Source: Patulibacter minatonensis DSM 18081 (GTDB taxonomy: Bacteria; Actinomycetota; Thermoleophilia; Solirubrobacterales; Solirubrobacteraceae). Taken from it: DNA of 63,278 bases. Every line of letters starts with the position of its first letter. Position 1 is the stretch's first letter. A program made the translations under genes and the position numbers. The DNA lies in NCBI RefSeq assembly GCF_000519325.1, contig NZ_KI912613.1, positions 5,303,578 through 5,366,855 of the forward strand, given 5' to 3'. The notes beneath the pieces are model-generated. The model had not been told where the DNA came from. It ran no database searches and was given only the letters and a program-made list of their open reading frames with translations. Below, in pieces: positions 53,694-61,789 of this stretch.

Positions 53694-54092
53694 ATGAGCG
53701 AGAACCAGCTCCGCGACGCCATCTCCGAGGCGATCACGGACAACGAGATCATCCTCTTCATGAAGGGCACGCCCGAGCAGCCGGCGTGCGGCTTCTCCGC
53801 CCGCACCGTCGGGGTGATGCAGGCGCTCGACGTGTCGTTCGCGAGCGTCGACATCCTCCCCGACCCGCGGATCCGCCAGGAGCTCTCGGCGCTCTCGCAG
53901 TGGCCGACGATCCCGCAGCTCTTCGTCCGCGGTGAGCTCGTCGGCGGGTGCGACATCGTGATGGAGATGTACGAGAGCGGCGAGCTCGCCGGGCTCGTCG
54001 GCGCGGAGGCCGCGGCCCCCGCCGCCCCGGAGGCGCCCGACGCCCCGGTCGGGCAGGACGGGCTGCTGCAGCCCGAGAACCGGCTGGCCTGA
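53694..54092 (+). CDS. grxD: Monothiol glutaredoxin (CGFS type, Grx4/GrxD-like)
   Basis: A 132-residue monothiol glutaredoxin. The CGFS active site is in GTPEQPACGFSARTVGVMQA (Cys 32), followed by WPTIPQLFVRGELVGGCDIV with the glutathione-binding TIPQ. An approximately 25-residue Ala/Pro-rich tail is added at the C-terminus. These proteins carry [2Fe-2S] clusters together with glutathione (or another low-molecular-weight thiol) and BolA. AAGGA precedes ATG 53694. The name grxD is used by function, not by orthology proof. Confidence 0.94.
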   Translation: MSENQLRDAISEAITDNEIILFMKGTPEQPACGFSARTVGVMQALDVSFASVDILPDPRIRQELSALSQWPTIPQLFVRGELVGGCDIVMEMYESGELAGLVGAEAAAPAAPEAPDAPVGQDGLLQPENRLA

Positions 54093-54110
54093 GCCACGGG
54101 CGGCGGGGTC

Positions 54111-56489
54111 GTGCCGGGTCGCGCCCCACGCCGCGCCCTCCCGCTGGTCGCCGCGCTCGCCGCGCTGCCGGTCGGTGTGGCCCTCCTCGCGCCGTCGGGC
54201 ACCGCGGCCGGCGCGGGGGGCCGCGCGACGACCTGCCCCGCCGTCGCGGGTGCCGCCGCCCTGCCGACGGCCGACGCCGTGCTCGGGCGTCCGCTCGACG
54301 CCGCGCCCCTCTCCCCCGAGGACGCCGACCGCTATCTCCTCGCCCTCGACGCCGCGTCCGCGCGGATCGTGACGGGCGTCGCCGGGCGCTCGGTCCAGGG
54401 CCGGCCGCTGCGGTACGCCCTGGTCGGCGACCCGCGCGCGCTCGCGCCCGCGAGGCGTCGTGCGATCTCCGCGGCGCTGCGGGCCGTCCGGCGCGGGGAT
54501 CTCGACACCCGGGCGGTCGACCGCGCCGCCGCCGGCCCCGCCGTCGTCTGGATCGGCGCCGGGGTGCACGCCAACGAGCCGTCGGGCACGACCGCGTCCC
54601 TGGCGCTGCTCCGGCGCCTGGGCACCGACGACTCGTGCGCGACCCGGCGCACCCTCCGCGCGACCCTCGCGGTGGTCGTGCCGGACCAGAACCCCGACGG
54701 TCGCGCGATCGGCACCCGGACCAACGCCGCCGACGTCGACCTCAACCGCGACTGGTTCGCCGGCAGCCAGCCGGAGACCACGGCCCGCACCGAGCTCCTC
54801 TCGCGGTTCCCGCCGACCGTCGCCCTCGACGCCCACGAGCAGACCGGGACGGGGTACTTCGTCCCGCCGTACGCCGCGCCCGTGGTCGCCGGGCTCCCGC
54901 ACGCGACCCGGCGCCTGGCCGACCGCACGGTGAGCGGCGCGATCGACCGCGCCCTCGGACGCATCGGGACGACCCCCGACCACGGGGACTACGACCTGCT
55001 CTTCCCCGGCTACGCCGACTCGGCCACGAGCCTCCTCTTCGGCGCGGGCGGGATGACCCTCGAGCAGGGCTCCGACGTCCCGCTCCCCGAGAAGGCCCGC
55101 CGCCACGAGACCGCCATGCTCGCCGCGCTGGAGGCCGTCGGGCGCCGCCCCGAGGCCGCGATCCGCGACTGGGCGGCGGGGTTCGCCGCCGCCGAGCGCG
55201 CCGGGCGCGAGGGTCGGGGCACCGTCGGCGACCGGTCCTTCGGCTGGGCGCTCAGGACCGACCACCACGGCGCGGACGCGACCGCCCTGGCGCTGCGGCT
55301 GCGCCGGCAGGGCGTGCACGTGCGCGTCCTCCGTCGTCCCGCGCGCCTGCGGCTCGATCCGCTGGGGCCCGCGCCGACCGCGGCGACGACGCTGCCCGCG
55401 GGGACGATCGTCGTGCCCGCCGCCCAGCCGCTCGCGCGGTGGGCGGACGTCCTGCTCGGCCGCGACGCCGACGAGGCCGGCGCCGCGTCGGCGGGTGCGG
55501 ACACGTGGTCGGTGCCCCGGGCCGCCGGCGTCGACGCCGCCGTGGTCCGCTCGCCGCTGCCGACCGACGACCTCGCCCGGTTCGGTGGCCCCGCCACGTC
55601 GCCCGCGGCGTCCGGGTCCGCGGTCGCGTTCGACGCCGACAGCGCCGCCGGGTCCCGGGCGGCGCTCGCCGCGCTCGCCGCCGGGCGTCCGGTCACCCGC
55701 ACCACGGGCGGCAACTTCCGCACGAGCGCAGACCCCGCGTGGTCGGCGGCCGCGGCGGCGGCCGGCGTCGAGGTCCGCGCGTCCGGCGGGCCCGCGGCCG
55801 GCGACGTCGCCGTCCCGCCCGTGCACGTCGTCGTCCCGGAGGACCCGACGCCCCTGATGACCGGGACCCCGGCGCAGCTCCCGGTCCAGGACCGTCCGGA
55901 GGGCTGGGTGACCGGGGCGCTCCGGGCCGGGCACGCCGCGCCGACCGTCGTCACCGGTGCCGCGCTCGCCGCGGGAGTCCCGTCGGGCACGACCCACCTG
56001 GTCCTCGGGCCCGCCGCGCTGACCGGCGGCGCGACCCCCGAGGTCCGCGCGTCGGTCGACGCGTTCGTGCGCGGAGGCGGGACCGTCGTCGCGCTCGGGG
56101 CGCAGGGCGTCGCCGCGACGCGGGCGCTGGGCCTCAGCGGCGTGACCACCGAGCCGGCCCCCGGATCCGGTGCGGTGGCGGTCCGCGCGGTCCCCGGCGC
56201 CGACCGGGTGGGGCACGCGATCGGCTCCCCGACGTCGGTCACGATCGCGGGGGAGCCGCTGCTGTCCGCCCCCGCGGGCGCCGCGGTGTCGCTCCGGGCC
56301 GGCACCGGGGACGCGCTCGCGCCGTCCGGTGCCGCCGGGGCCGGGCGCGGCCTGGCGGGACGCCCGCTGGTCGTCGACGAGACCGTCGGTGCGGGCCACG
56401 TGCTGAGCGTCGGCTTCTCCCCCGCGTTCCGCCGCCAGTCGGACGGCGGCGAGCACGTCCTCCTGGCGCTGCTGCTCGCCGGGCGCTGA
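54111..56489 (+). CDS. Secreted M14-family zinc carboxypeptidase
   Basis: A 792-residue exported metalloprotease. The signal peptide spans about 1-33. The M14 domain follows: zinc ligands His and Glu in GAGVHANEPSGTTA (near 148-161), LNRDWFAGSQPET (substrate Arg region), third ligand His in ALDAHEQTGTG and the proposed catalytic Glu in GGMTLEQGSD. The C-terminal 450 residues are Ala/Val/Gly-rich repetitive beta-like sequence of unknown fold. GTG 54111 lies 18 bp after the glutaredoxin stop, but the role is unrelated to Fe-S clusters; it presumably digests external peptides or cell-wall stems. Confidence 0.88.
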   Translation: MPGRAPRRALPLVAALAALPVGVALLAPSGTAAGAGGRATTCPAVAGAAALPTADAVLGRPLDAAPLSPEDADRYLLALDAASARIVTGVAGRSVQGRPLRYALVGDPRALAPARRRAISAALRAVRRGDLDTRAVDRAAAGPAVVWIGAGVHANEPSGTTASLALLRRLGTDDSCATRRTLRATLAVVVPDQNPDGRAIGTRTNAADVDLNRDWFAGSQPETTARTELLSRFPPTVALDAHEQTGTGYFVPPYAAPVVAGLPHATRRLADRTVSGAIDRALGRIGTTPDHGDYDLLFPGYADSATSLLFGAGGMTLEQGSDVPLPEKARRHETAMLAALEAVGRRPEAAIRDWAAGFAAAERAGREGRGTVGDRSFGWALRTDHHGADATALALRLRRQGVHVRVLRRPARLRLDPLGPAPTAATTLPAGTIVVPAAQPLARWADVLLGRDADEAGAASAGADTWSVPRAAGVDAAVVRSPLPTDDLARFGGPATSPAASGSAVAFDADSAAGSRAALAALAAGRPVTRTTGGNFRTSADPAWSAAAAAAGVEVRASGGPAAGDVAVPPVHVVVPEDPTPLMTGTPAQLPVQDRPEGWVTGALRAGHAAPTVVTGAALAAGVPSGTTHLVLGPAALTGGATPEVRASVDAFVRGGGTVVALGAQGVAATRALGLSGVTTEPAPGSGAVAVRAVPGADRVGHAIGSPTSVTIAGEPLLSAPAGAAVSLRAGTGDALAPSGAAGAGRGLAGRPLVVDETVGAGHVLSVGFSPAFRRQSDGGEHVLLALLLAGR

Positions 56490-56601
56490 GGACCGGCCCG
56501 GCCGCGGTGCCCACCGGCCGGCGCGCGCCCGCTGCTACCGACGGTCGGATCGCGGGTCGCGGGCGCGCCGCACCGCCCCGGGCTCCGCCCAACCGACCAT
56601 C

Positions 56602-56607
56602 TAGGCT
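56602..56607 (+). promoter_or_regulatory. -10 element (TAGGCT) of the degV gene
   Basis: TAGGCT ends 6 nt before ATG 56614, matching the leaderless pattern. Confidence 0.5.
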
Positions 56608-56613
56608 GGCGGG

Positions 56614-57486
56614 ATGTCCGTCGCGGTCGTCACCGATTCCACGCACTACCTCCCCCGGGAGCTCGTCGCCGAGCACGGGATCCACGAGGTCAGCCTGTAC
56701 GTGACGCGCGGCGAGAGCGCCGAGCGGGAGCTCGACATCACCGACCTCGACGCGTTCTACGCCGGGCTCCGCGACCAGCAGGACCTGCCGTCGACGTCGC
56801 AGCCGTCGCCGGGCGACTTCCTCGCGGTCTACGAGCCGCTCCTGGCCGCCGGGCACGACATCGTGTCGATCCACCTGGCCGGCGGCATCTCGGGGACCTA
56901 CGAGGGCGCGCGACAGGCCGCGGAGATCGCGGTCGAGAACGCCGGTGGGAGCGCCCGCATCGAGGTCGTCGACTCCCGGCTGGCCTGCGGCGCGCTCGGG
57001 TTCCCGGTGCTCGCCGCCGCCGCGGTCGCGACGGCCGGCGGCGACCTCGACTCGGCGGTCCGCCGCGCGAACGAGACCGTCCAGAACATGCAGCGCAAGT
57101 TCGTCTTCGCGGTCGACACTCTCGAGTACCTGCGGCGCGGCGGGCGCGTCGGCAGCGCCCAGGCGTGGATCGGCGGGGCCCTGAAGATCAAGCCGATCCT
57201 CACGTTGGACGGCGAGATCACGCCGATCGAGAAGGTCCGCACGTCGCGCCGGGCGTTCGACCGGATGGTCCAGGTCGCCGAGGCCCTGAAGGCCGACGGG
57301 AAGGACGTCTGGTGCGTCCAGCACATCCAGGCGCCCGGCGAGGCCCGTCGCCTGGCCGACGCCGCGGAGGCGGTCATCGGGACCCCGCCGCTCTTCATCA
57401 GCGAGGTCGGCCCGGTGATCGGCGCGCACGTGGGCCCGGGCCTGCTCGGGGTCGGCGGCGTGCCGGCCTCGCTGTTGCAGGGCTGA
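56614..57486 (+). CDS. DegV-family fatty-acid-binding protein
   Basis: A 290-residue DegV/FakB-type protein. VAVVTDSTHYLPRELVAEHG (3-22), the first lipid-contact segment STSQPSPGDFLAVYEPLLAA (about 59-78) and IEVVDSRLACGALGFPVLAA follow the family pattern. FLEYLRRGGRVG-type sequence (LEYLRRGGRVGSAQ) marks the second domain. In firmicutes FakB proteins present fatty acids to the kinase FakA; no fakA is seen here, so the partner is unknown. A 13-bp hairpin follows the stop. Confidence 0.93.
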   Translation: MSVAVVTDSTHYLPRELVAEHGIHEVSLYVTRGESAERELDITDLDAFYAGLRDQQDLPSTSQPSPGDFLAVYEPLLAAGHDIVSIHLAGGISGTYEGARQAAEIAVENAGGSARIEVVDSRLACGALGFPVLAAAAVATAGGDLDSAVRRANETVQNMQRKFVFAVDTLEYLRRGGRVGSAQAWIGGALKIKPILTLDGEITPIEKVRTSRRAFDRMVQVAEALKADGKDVWCVQHIQAPGEARRLADAAEAVIGTPPLFISEVGPVIGAHVGPGLLGVGGVPASLLQG

Positions 57487-57492
57487 GCACGA

Positions 57493-57521
57493 CCGCGGCC
57501 CGCTCGAAGAGCGGGCCGCGG
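57493..57521. terminator. Bidirectional terminator hairpin
   Basis: CCGCGGCCCGCTC (57493-57505) pairs perfectly over 13 bp with GAGCGGGCCGCGG (57509-57521) around GAA. It is 6 nt after degV and lies between two convergent genes. It is among the most stable hairpins in the window. Confidence 0.75.
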
Positions 57522-57549
57522 AGGTCCCCGTGCGCCTCAGGTGCGTCCG

Positions 57550-57774
57550 CTACCGGCGGCGGAGGAGGCCCGTGAGGCCGCCGATGCCGCCCGCGAGGAC
57601 GAAGCCCGCGACGGCGACGCCGATCACGGCCGCCTTCTGGTTGCGCCGGACGTGACCGCGCCAGTCGGAGAGCTCCGTGACGTCGCTCTTGAGGAGCTCG
57701 ATGGAGTTCGTGAGCTCCTTGCGGTTCTCCTCGAGGGAGCGCCGGATCTCCTCCGGCGTGCGGCTAGGACTCAT
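57550..57774 (-). CDS. DUF3618-family small membrane protein
   Basis: A 74-residue protein. RTPEEIRRSLEENRKELTNS (about 5-24) is the DUF3618 helix, followed by WRGHVRRNQKAAVIGVAVAG and one membrane helix before the basic end. ATG 57774 is supported by GGGAGG five nt upstream and overlaps the preceding gene's end by 11 bp. It is the last gene of a four-gene membrane operon. Role unknown. Confidence 0.85.
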   Translation of the reverse strand: MSPSRTPEEIRRSLEENRKELTNSIELLKSDVTELSDWRGHVRRNQKAAVIGVAVAGFVLAGGIGGLTGLLRRR

Positions 57775-58474
57775 CGGAGCCTCCCTTGGGGGTGTCACCG
57801 GCGTCGGACGACCCGTCGGCCTTCGGGGCCTCGGGCTTCGGGGCCCCCGTCTTCGGGGCGTCGGCCTTCGGCTCGTCCACGCTGGTGGGGAGCACCGTGG
57901 CGACGGGCTTCTGCACCGCGGAGGTCGAGGCCTCAGGCGCGGCGGGCTTCGGCGGGGCGGACGACTCGGCGCGGCGGGCGCCCGGGGTGCCGAGCGTCCG
58001 CGACGGGCCGTGCTGCGGCTCGGGCGGCTGCCTCGCCGCCGCGCCCTGCACGCTCTCGCGGATCAGCTTGGCCTCGTCGATCGCCATCGTCGGGACCGGC
58101 GGGGCGCCCTTCTTGACGAACTTCCAGGCCAGGAACCCACCGACACCGGCGAGCACGAACAGGAGGAGCGCGGTGATGAAGTAGCCCCAGAAGATCTGGT
58201 CGCCCGGGAATCCGAACGCGTACCAGAAGAAGAACGACAGGCCGTGCAGGAAGAACAGGCCGCCGAGCGCGATGAAGACGCCCGCCGCGCCGCCGACGGC
58301 GACGCCGCGGCCGATCGAGCCGACCTTCTGCGCGACCTCGGCCTTCGCGAGCTCGATCTCGTCGCGGACGATGTGCTGCGACCGCTCCGTGACGTTGGCG
58401 AGATGCTCGACGACGGACTTCAGCGAGGCCTCGCGCGCGGCGTCGTCGCGCCGCCGCTGGTCAGCGCCGCGCAA
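57764..58474 (-). CDS. Holin-superfamily-like membrane protein (DUF1469, Phage_holin_3_6 type)
   Basis: A 236-residue protein from TTG 58474. The N-terminal amphipathic part SVVEHLANVTERSQHIVRDE is followed by IELAKAEVAQKVG, which is typical of this actinobacterial family. Two membrane helices follow (about 58-80 and 95-118). A 105-residue Ala/Pro/Lys-rich tail with AP-K repeats (EPKADAPKTGAPKPEAPKAD) is unusual. The phage-holin name is only a family label; no phage gene is nearby. The start overlaps the previous gene's end. Confidence 0.82.
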   Translation of the reverse strand: MRGADQRRRDDAAREASLKSVVEHLANVTERSQHIVRDEIELAKAEVAQKVGSIGRGVAVGGAAGVFIALGGLFFLHGLSFFFWYAFGFPGDQIFWGYFITALLLFVLAGVGGFLAWKFVKKGAPPVPTMAIDEAKLIRESVQGAAARQPPEPQHGPSRTLGTPGARRAESSAPPKPAAPEASTSAVQKPVATVLPTSVDEPKADAPKTGAPKPEAPKADGSSDAGDTPKGGSDES

Positions 58475-59102
58475 GGGTCCGGAGGAGGATCGCGGTCAGC
58501 ACGCCGCCCGCGAGGGCGGCGCCGAGGAGGACCTCGGGACGGTCCTCGGGGGCCAGGCCCCAGAGGTTCGAGATGTCGTTCGTCGGCTCGGGGCCCGTGG
58601 TGGCGGCGGCCGCGGTGGCGGCGGGGTCGCCCCACTGCGGCGGCAGGCCGGCCGCGGGCGGCGTCTTCCACGCCGGGGGCTCCGACGGGGACGGCGCGCC
58701 GGCGGGCGGGACGGAGGCCCCGGACGGTGCGGCCCCGGTGGCCTTCGAGGGCGCGGGCTCCGGCGGGTCCGCGGGCTTCGGCGTCACGATGGGGTGCGAC
58801 GTCGTCGCGGCCGCAGCCGGAGGGGCGTCGACCTGCGGCGCGGAGCCGGTGGTGGCCGCTGCGGCCTCCGGCTCGTCGTCGGCCGCGGGCTCGTCGGTCG
58901 CCTGGGGGGCCGACCCCGTCGTCGGGGCGTCCTCCCCCGCGGTCGCGGAGGGGGCGGGCTCCTCGTCGGGCTCGAGCGGGCCGCTGATCGGCTCGACGCC
59001 CTCGGGCTGCACCGCGGCGAACTCCGTCGTGGGCGGGACGGGCTGCTCCGCGGAGGGCACCCACCCGCCCTCGTCGTCCGTCTTCTCGGTCTTGTCGCTC
59101 AC
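58461..59102 (-). CDS. Low-complexity Ala/Pro/Glu-rich protein with C-terminal membrane helix
   Basis: A 213-residue protein from GTG 59102. Residues 1-175 are acidic, Pro/Ala/Thr-rich and probably disordered, with the phrase ATTGSAPQ occurring in two near-copies (PTTGSAPQ, ATTGSAPQ). A short ordered segment (NDISNLWGLAPEDRPE) precedes a single C-terminal helix (VLLGAALAGGVLTAILLRTL). The tail-anchored layout suggests it presents a disordered cytoplasmic domain. It overlaps the upstream gene by 4 nt (GTGA). Function unknown. Confidence 0.7.
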   Translation of the reverse strand: MSDKTEKTDDEGGWVPSAEQPVPPTTEFAAVQPEGVEPISGPLEPDEEPAPSATAGEDAPTTGSAPQATDEPAADDEPEAAAATTGSAPQVDAPPAAAATTSHPIVTPKPADPPEPAPSKATGAAPSGASVPPAGAPSPSEPPAWKTPPAAGLPPQWGDPAATAAAATTGPEPTNDISNLWGLAPEDRPEVLLGAALAGGVLTAILLRTLARR

Positions 59103-59233
59103 TCGGGCGGCTCCTCTCCGAACACACGGCGCCAGATCAGTGCGGCCACGCGCTGCGCGACCAGGCTGCTGGCGACACCGAGGCCGGCGACCAGGCCGGA
59201 CCAGGCGAGTCGCTTGACGAGCTCGTTCTCCAT
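59099..59233 (-). CDS. DUF4235-like small membrane protein
   Basis: A 44-residue protein, first gene of the operon. One helix (about 8-32, LAWSGLVAGLGVASSLVAQR) precedes the DUF4235-like end WRRVFGEEPPE. It is shorter than usual for the family (70-90 residues) and may be a minimal version. ATG 59233 follows a minus-strand TAGGAT box by 7 nt, which supports this start. Confidence 0.6.
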   Translation of the reverse strand: MENELVKRLAWSGLVAGLGVASSLVAQRVAALIWRRVFGEEPPE

Positions 59234-59240
59234 GACGTCG

Positions 59241-59246
59241 ATCCTA
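59241..59246 (-). promoter_or_regulatory. -10 element (TAGGAT) of the DUF4235-holin-DUF3618 operon
   Basis: Minus-strand TAGGAT ends 7 nt before ATG 59233; leaderless spacing. Confidence 0.5.
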
Positions 59247-59384
59247 CCCGTGGGTACGGCGAAGCACACTCGCGACGGTGCGGTCGCGGTCCTGATCCAC
59301 CCGGCCGCGGGGGCCCGCGACGCCCCGCGCGTGACCGGGGTCACGGGTGCGCGAGCTACCGGCGGTCGGAAATCCGGCGGGTGC

Positions 59385-59996
59385 TCAGCGCGGGTCGAGG
59401 CCGCCGCAGATCGTCTCGACGAGGTTCGAGACGGCCGCGCGGCGGTCGTCCGGCGTCGACGGCGCGGTGTCGAAGATCCACGACGTCAGGACCTGCTCGA
59501 TGCCGCCGTAGAAGACGATCGCGGCGAACGACGGGGGGATGTCGCCGCGCAGTTCGCCCGACTCCTGCGCCCGCTCGACGATCCGGGCCAGGCCGGCGTG
59601 GGCGTCCTGGATCGTCGCCCAGTGCTTGCGCCCGAAGGTGTTGGCCTGCCGGGTGACCTCGACGATCACGACCTGCATGACGTCCGGGTGACGCCCGTAG
59701 CTCTCGACGATGAACGTCGCGACCTTCGCCAGGCGGTCCCGGACGCTCAGCGCGTCGTCCCCGGCGGCCTCCTCGATCACCTCGAGCATCAGCGCCCAGC
59801 GCTCGAGGAAGACCTCGTCGAGGATGCCGTCCTTGCTCTTGAAGTAGTGGTAGACGAGGCCGTAGGCGACCCCGGCCTCGTCGGCGATGTCGGAGACGCG
59901 GCAGTGGTTGAAGCCACGCTCGGCGAAGACGCGGACCGCGGCGTCGAGGATCGCGCGGCGCTTCTCGGCGCTCGCGGCGGTGGTGCGGGGCGGCAT
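59385..59996 (-). CDS. TetR-family regulator of the nitrilase operon
   Basis: A 203-residue TetR repressor. The DNA-binding domain is canonical: AILDAAVRVFAERGFNHCRV, then IADEAGVAYGLVYHYFKSKD (about 37-56). The C-terminal part resembles FadR/AcrR-type regulators that bind acyl-CoA or hydrophobic ligands, but that is a loose match. ATG 59996 overlaps the nitrilase stop (ATGA), so it is the second gene of that operon. The perfect palindrome at 60917-60932 is its probable operator, giving autoregulation. Confidence 0.92.
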   Translation of the reverse strand: MPPRTTAASAEKRRAILDAAVRVFAERGFNHCRVSDIADEAGVAYGLVYHYFKSKDGILDEVFLERWALMLEVIEEAAGDDALSVRDRLAKVATFIVESYGRHPDVMQVVIVEVTRQANTFGRKHWATIQDAHAGLARIVERAQESGELRGDIPPSFAAIVFYGGIEQVLTSWIFDTAPSTPDDRRAAVSNLVETICGGLDPR

Positions 59997-60895
59997 CAGC
60001 GGCCCTCCCCGGACCGGACGGCCTCGTCGGGCGCGGCGACCGGCCAGGCCGCGGCGAGGTCCCCCGACTCCTCCGCCGCCAGCGCGGCGGCGACGTCCGC
60101 GCGGCGCTGACGCAGCACGGGCAGGCCCTCGCGGACCTCGTCGACCCGGCCCAGGTCGAGGTCGGCGACGACGACCGCCTCGTCCACGTCCGGGGCCTCC
60201 GCGAGGACCGTGCCCCACGGGTCGACGATCATCGACCGGCCGCCGGAGCGGATCCCCGGCGCGTGCTCGCCGTGCTGGTTGGCGGCGAGGACGAACGCCC
60301 CGTTCTCGATCGCCCGCGCGCGGAGCAGGACCTCCCAGTGCGCGGCGGTCGTGCGCTCGGTGAACGCCGCCGGCACGGTGATGATCCGCGCGCCCCGGAC
60401 GGCGAGCGCGCGGTGGAGCTCCGGGAATCGCAGGTCGTAGCAGACGGTCATCCCCACGCCGGTCGCCGCGTCATCCGCCAGGGCGGAGACGACGAGCCCG
60501 TCGCCCGCGATCTCGCGGTCGGACTCGCGGTACCGGCGGCCGGCGACGTCCGCGTCGAAGAGGTGGAGCTTCCCGTAGACCGCCAGTCGCCCGTCGGGGG
60601 CGGCGTGGAGCGCCGTGTTCTGCTGACGGCCGTCGGCCCGCGTGATCGCCACGGAGCCCGCGAACAGGTCGATGCCGAGCTCGACCGCGATCCGCCGGGC
60701 CCACGTGACGGCCGGGCCGTCGAGCGGCTGGGCCCCCGCGGCGACGTCGGCGTCGCGCCCGCAGACCAACCACTTCTCGGGCAGCAGGACGACCCGGGCG
60801 CCCGCGCCGGCGGCGCGGCGGACCAGCCGGTCGGCCACGGCCTGCGCGGCCGCGACGTCGGAGGTGGCGAGGAGTTGGACGACGGCAGCGCGCAC
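59996..60895 (-). CDS. Nitrilase-superfamily carbon-nitrogen hydrolase
   Basis: A 299-residue cytoplasmic amidase/nitrilase-fold enzyme. The Glu-Lys-Cys triad is complete: Glu in VVLLPEKWLV (about 40), Lys in YGKLHLFD (about 108) and Cys in MTVCYDLRFPELHRALA (about 151). RFPE and LARAIEN-like sequence (LRARAIENGAFVLAANQHG) place it near the Nit/omega-amidase-like branch; true nitrile hydrolysis is not implied. The GTG start at 60895 gives the usual family length. It is co-transcribed with its TetR regulator. Confidence 0.9.
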   Translation of the reverse strand: MRAAVVQLLATSDVAAAQAVADRLVRRAAGAGARVVLLPEKWLVCGRDADVAAGAQPLDGPAVTWARRIAVELGIDLFAGSVAITRADGRQQNTALHAAPDGRLAVYGKLHLFDADVAGRRYRESDREIAGDGLVVSALADDAATGVGMTVCYDLRFPELHRALAVRGARIITVPAAFTERTTAAHWEVLLRARAIENGAFVLAANQHGEHAPGIRSGGRSMIVDPWGTVLAEAPDVDEAVVVADLDLGRVDEVREGLPVLRQRRADVAAALAAEESGDLAAAWPVAAPDEAVRSGEGR

Positions 60896-60916
60896 GGTGA
60901 GGGAGGACGGTCGGTT

Positions 60917-60932
60917 GATTGACCAGTCAATC
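60917..60932. promoter_or_regulatory. Palindromic TetR operator candidate
   Basis: GATTGAC-CA-GTCAATC is a perfect 7-bp dyad with a 2-nt centre. It is relatively AT-rich against a very GC-rich background. It lies just downstream of the TATAGT -10 box (60942-60937, minus strand) and covers the expected transcription start of the nitrilase-tetR operon, the classic position for TetR repression. Confidence 0.7.
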
Positions 60933-60936
60933 GGGA

Positions 60937-60942
60937 ACTATA
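60937..60942 (-). promoter_or_regulatory. -10 element (TATAGT) of the nitrilase-tetR operon
   Basis: Minus-strand TATAGT gives a leader of about 35 nt before GTG 60895, with the palindromic operator at the start site. Confidence 0.5.
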
Positions 60943-61024
60943 TCCGCTCCGCGCCCGCGCGTTCCGGGCGCCGCCAGGGTCCCAGATCGGCCCGGGCCCC
61001 GCCACGGCCGGGTCGAGCATGGCG

Positions 61025-61044
61025 GGCGGCCACGGGAGGCCGCC
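61025..61044. terminator. Hairpin terminator after the racemase-merR operon
   Basis: GGCGGCC (61025-61031) pairs perfectly with GGCCGCC (61038-61044), directly after the merR stop on the minus strand. Confidence 0.5.
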
Positions 61045-61045
61045 G

Positions 61046-61789
61046 TCAGTCCGTGCGGCGCTCGCGCTCGAGCTCGCGCCGCAGCACGTGGCCGTGGACC
61101 GCGCCCACGAGCTCGCGGAGCGGGTCGGTGGCCGACAGCATCAGCTCGACCGCGCGCTCGGGGTCGACGTCGCGGTCGACCATCCGGTGCAGGAACGTCT
61201 GGGTCTCCTCACGCACCAGCGGCTCCAGCGCCTCGACGTACCGCAGCGCGTCGTAGACCGTGAAGCCGAGCTCGTCGCCGAAGCCCGTGTCGCGGAACCG
61301 CAGGAACGCCTGGACGATCCGGACCTCGTCGGGGTCGTAGCCGCGCACCCCGTCCCCCATCACCCGCAGCTCGGCGAACTTGTCGAGCACGGACGCCGGT
61401 ACCCCGGTCGACGCGATCAGGTCCGCGCGGGGCGTGAGCTCGTCGCCGTCGCGCCGGGACAGGGCCCGCTCGATGATCTCGTCGCGGCGCCCCACGAGCT
61501 CCCGCGCGCGGTCCGGCCCGTCGGAGAGGACCTCGCGGATCGCGCGCAGGGGCATGAAGCGCTCCTCCTGCAGGCGCCGCACCAAGCGGATCCGCTCGAC
61601 GAACGCCGGCGGGTAGTACGCCATGTTCCGGGAGGTCCGGACGATCGCGACGCCGTTCTCGGCGTCTGATTCGCTCTCGAGCAGCCCCTCGCGCAGGTAG
61701 TGCTTGACGGTCGCGGGGCTGACGCCCGCCTGGTCGGCGAGGTCCCCCATCCGCAGGAGGCCCGTGATGTCGGGTGCCTCGGCGCTCAT
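61046..61789 (-). CDS. MerR-family transcriptional regulator
   Basis: A 247-residue regulator. The MerR winged helix begins MGDLADQAGVSPATVKHYLR (about 14-33), followed by SRNMAYYPPAFVERIRLVRR and the coiled dimer helix. The long C-terminal part (VRIVQAFLRFRDTGFGDELG onward) lacks metal-binding Cys, so a small-molecule or acyl-CoA ligand is more likely than a metal. ATG 61789 overlaps the racemase stop (ATGA). The paired dyads near 63000-63038 may be its operator. Confidence 0.9.
   Translation of the reverse strand: MSAEAPDITGLLRMGDLADQAGVSPATVKHYLREGLLESESDAENGVAIVRTSRNMAYYPPAFVERIRLVRRLQEERFMPLRAIREVLSDGPDRARELVGRRDEIIERALSRRDGDELTPRADLIASTGVPASVLDKFAELRVMGDGVRGYDPDEVRIVQAFLRFRDTGFGDELGFTVYDALRYVEALEPLVREETQTFLHRMVDRDVDPERAVELMLSATDPLRELVGAVHGHVLRRELERERRTD

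Noticed and set aside
57764-58474. Prophage remnant because of the holin-like protein
   Set aside because: The family is chromosomal in actinobacteria and no endolysin, tail, integrase or att repeat is nearby.
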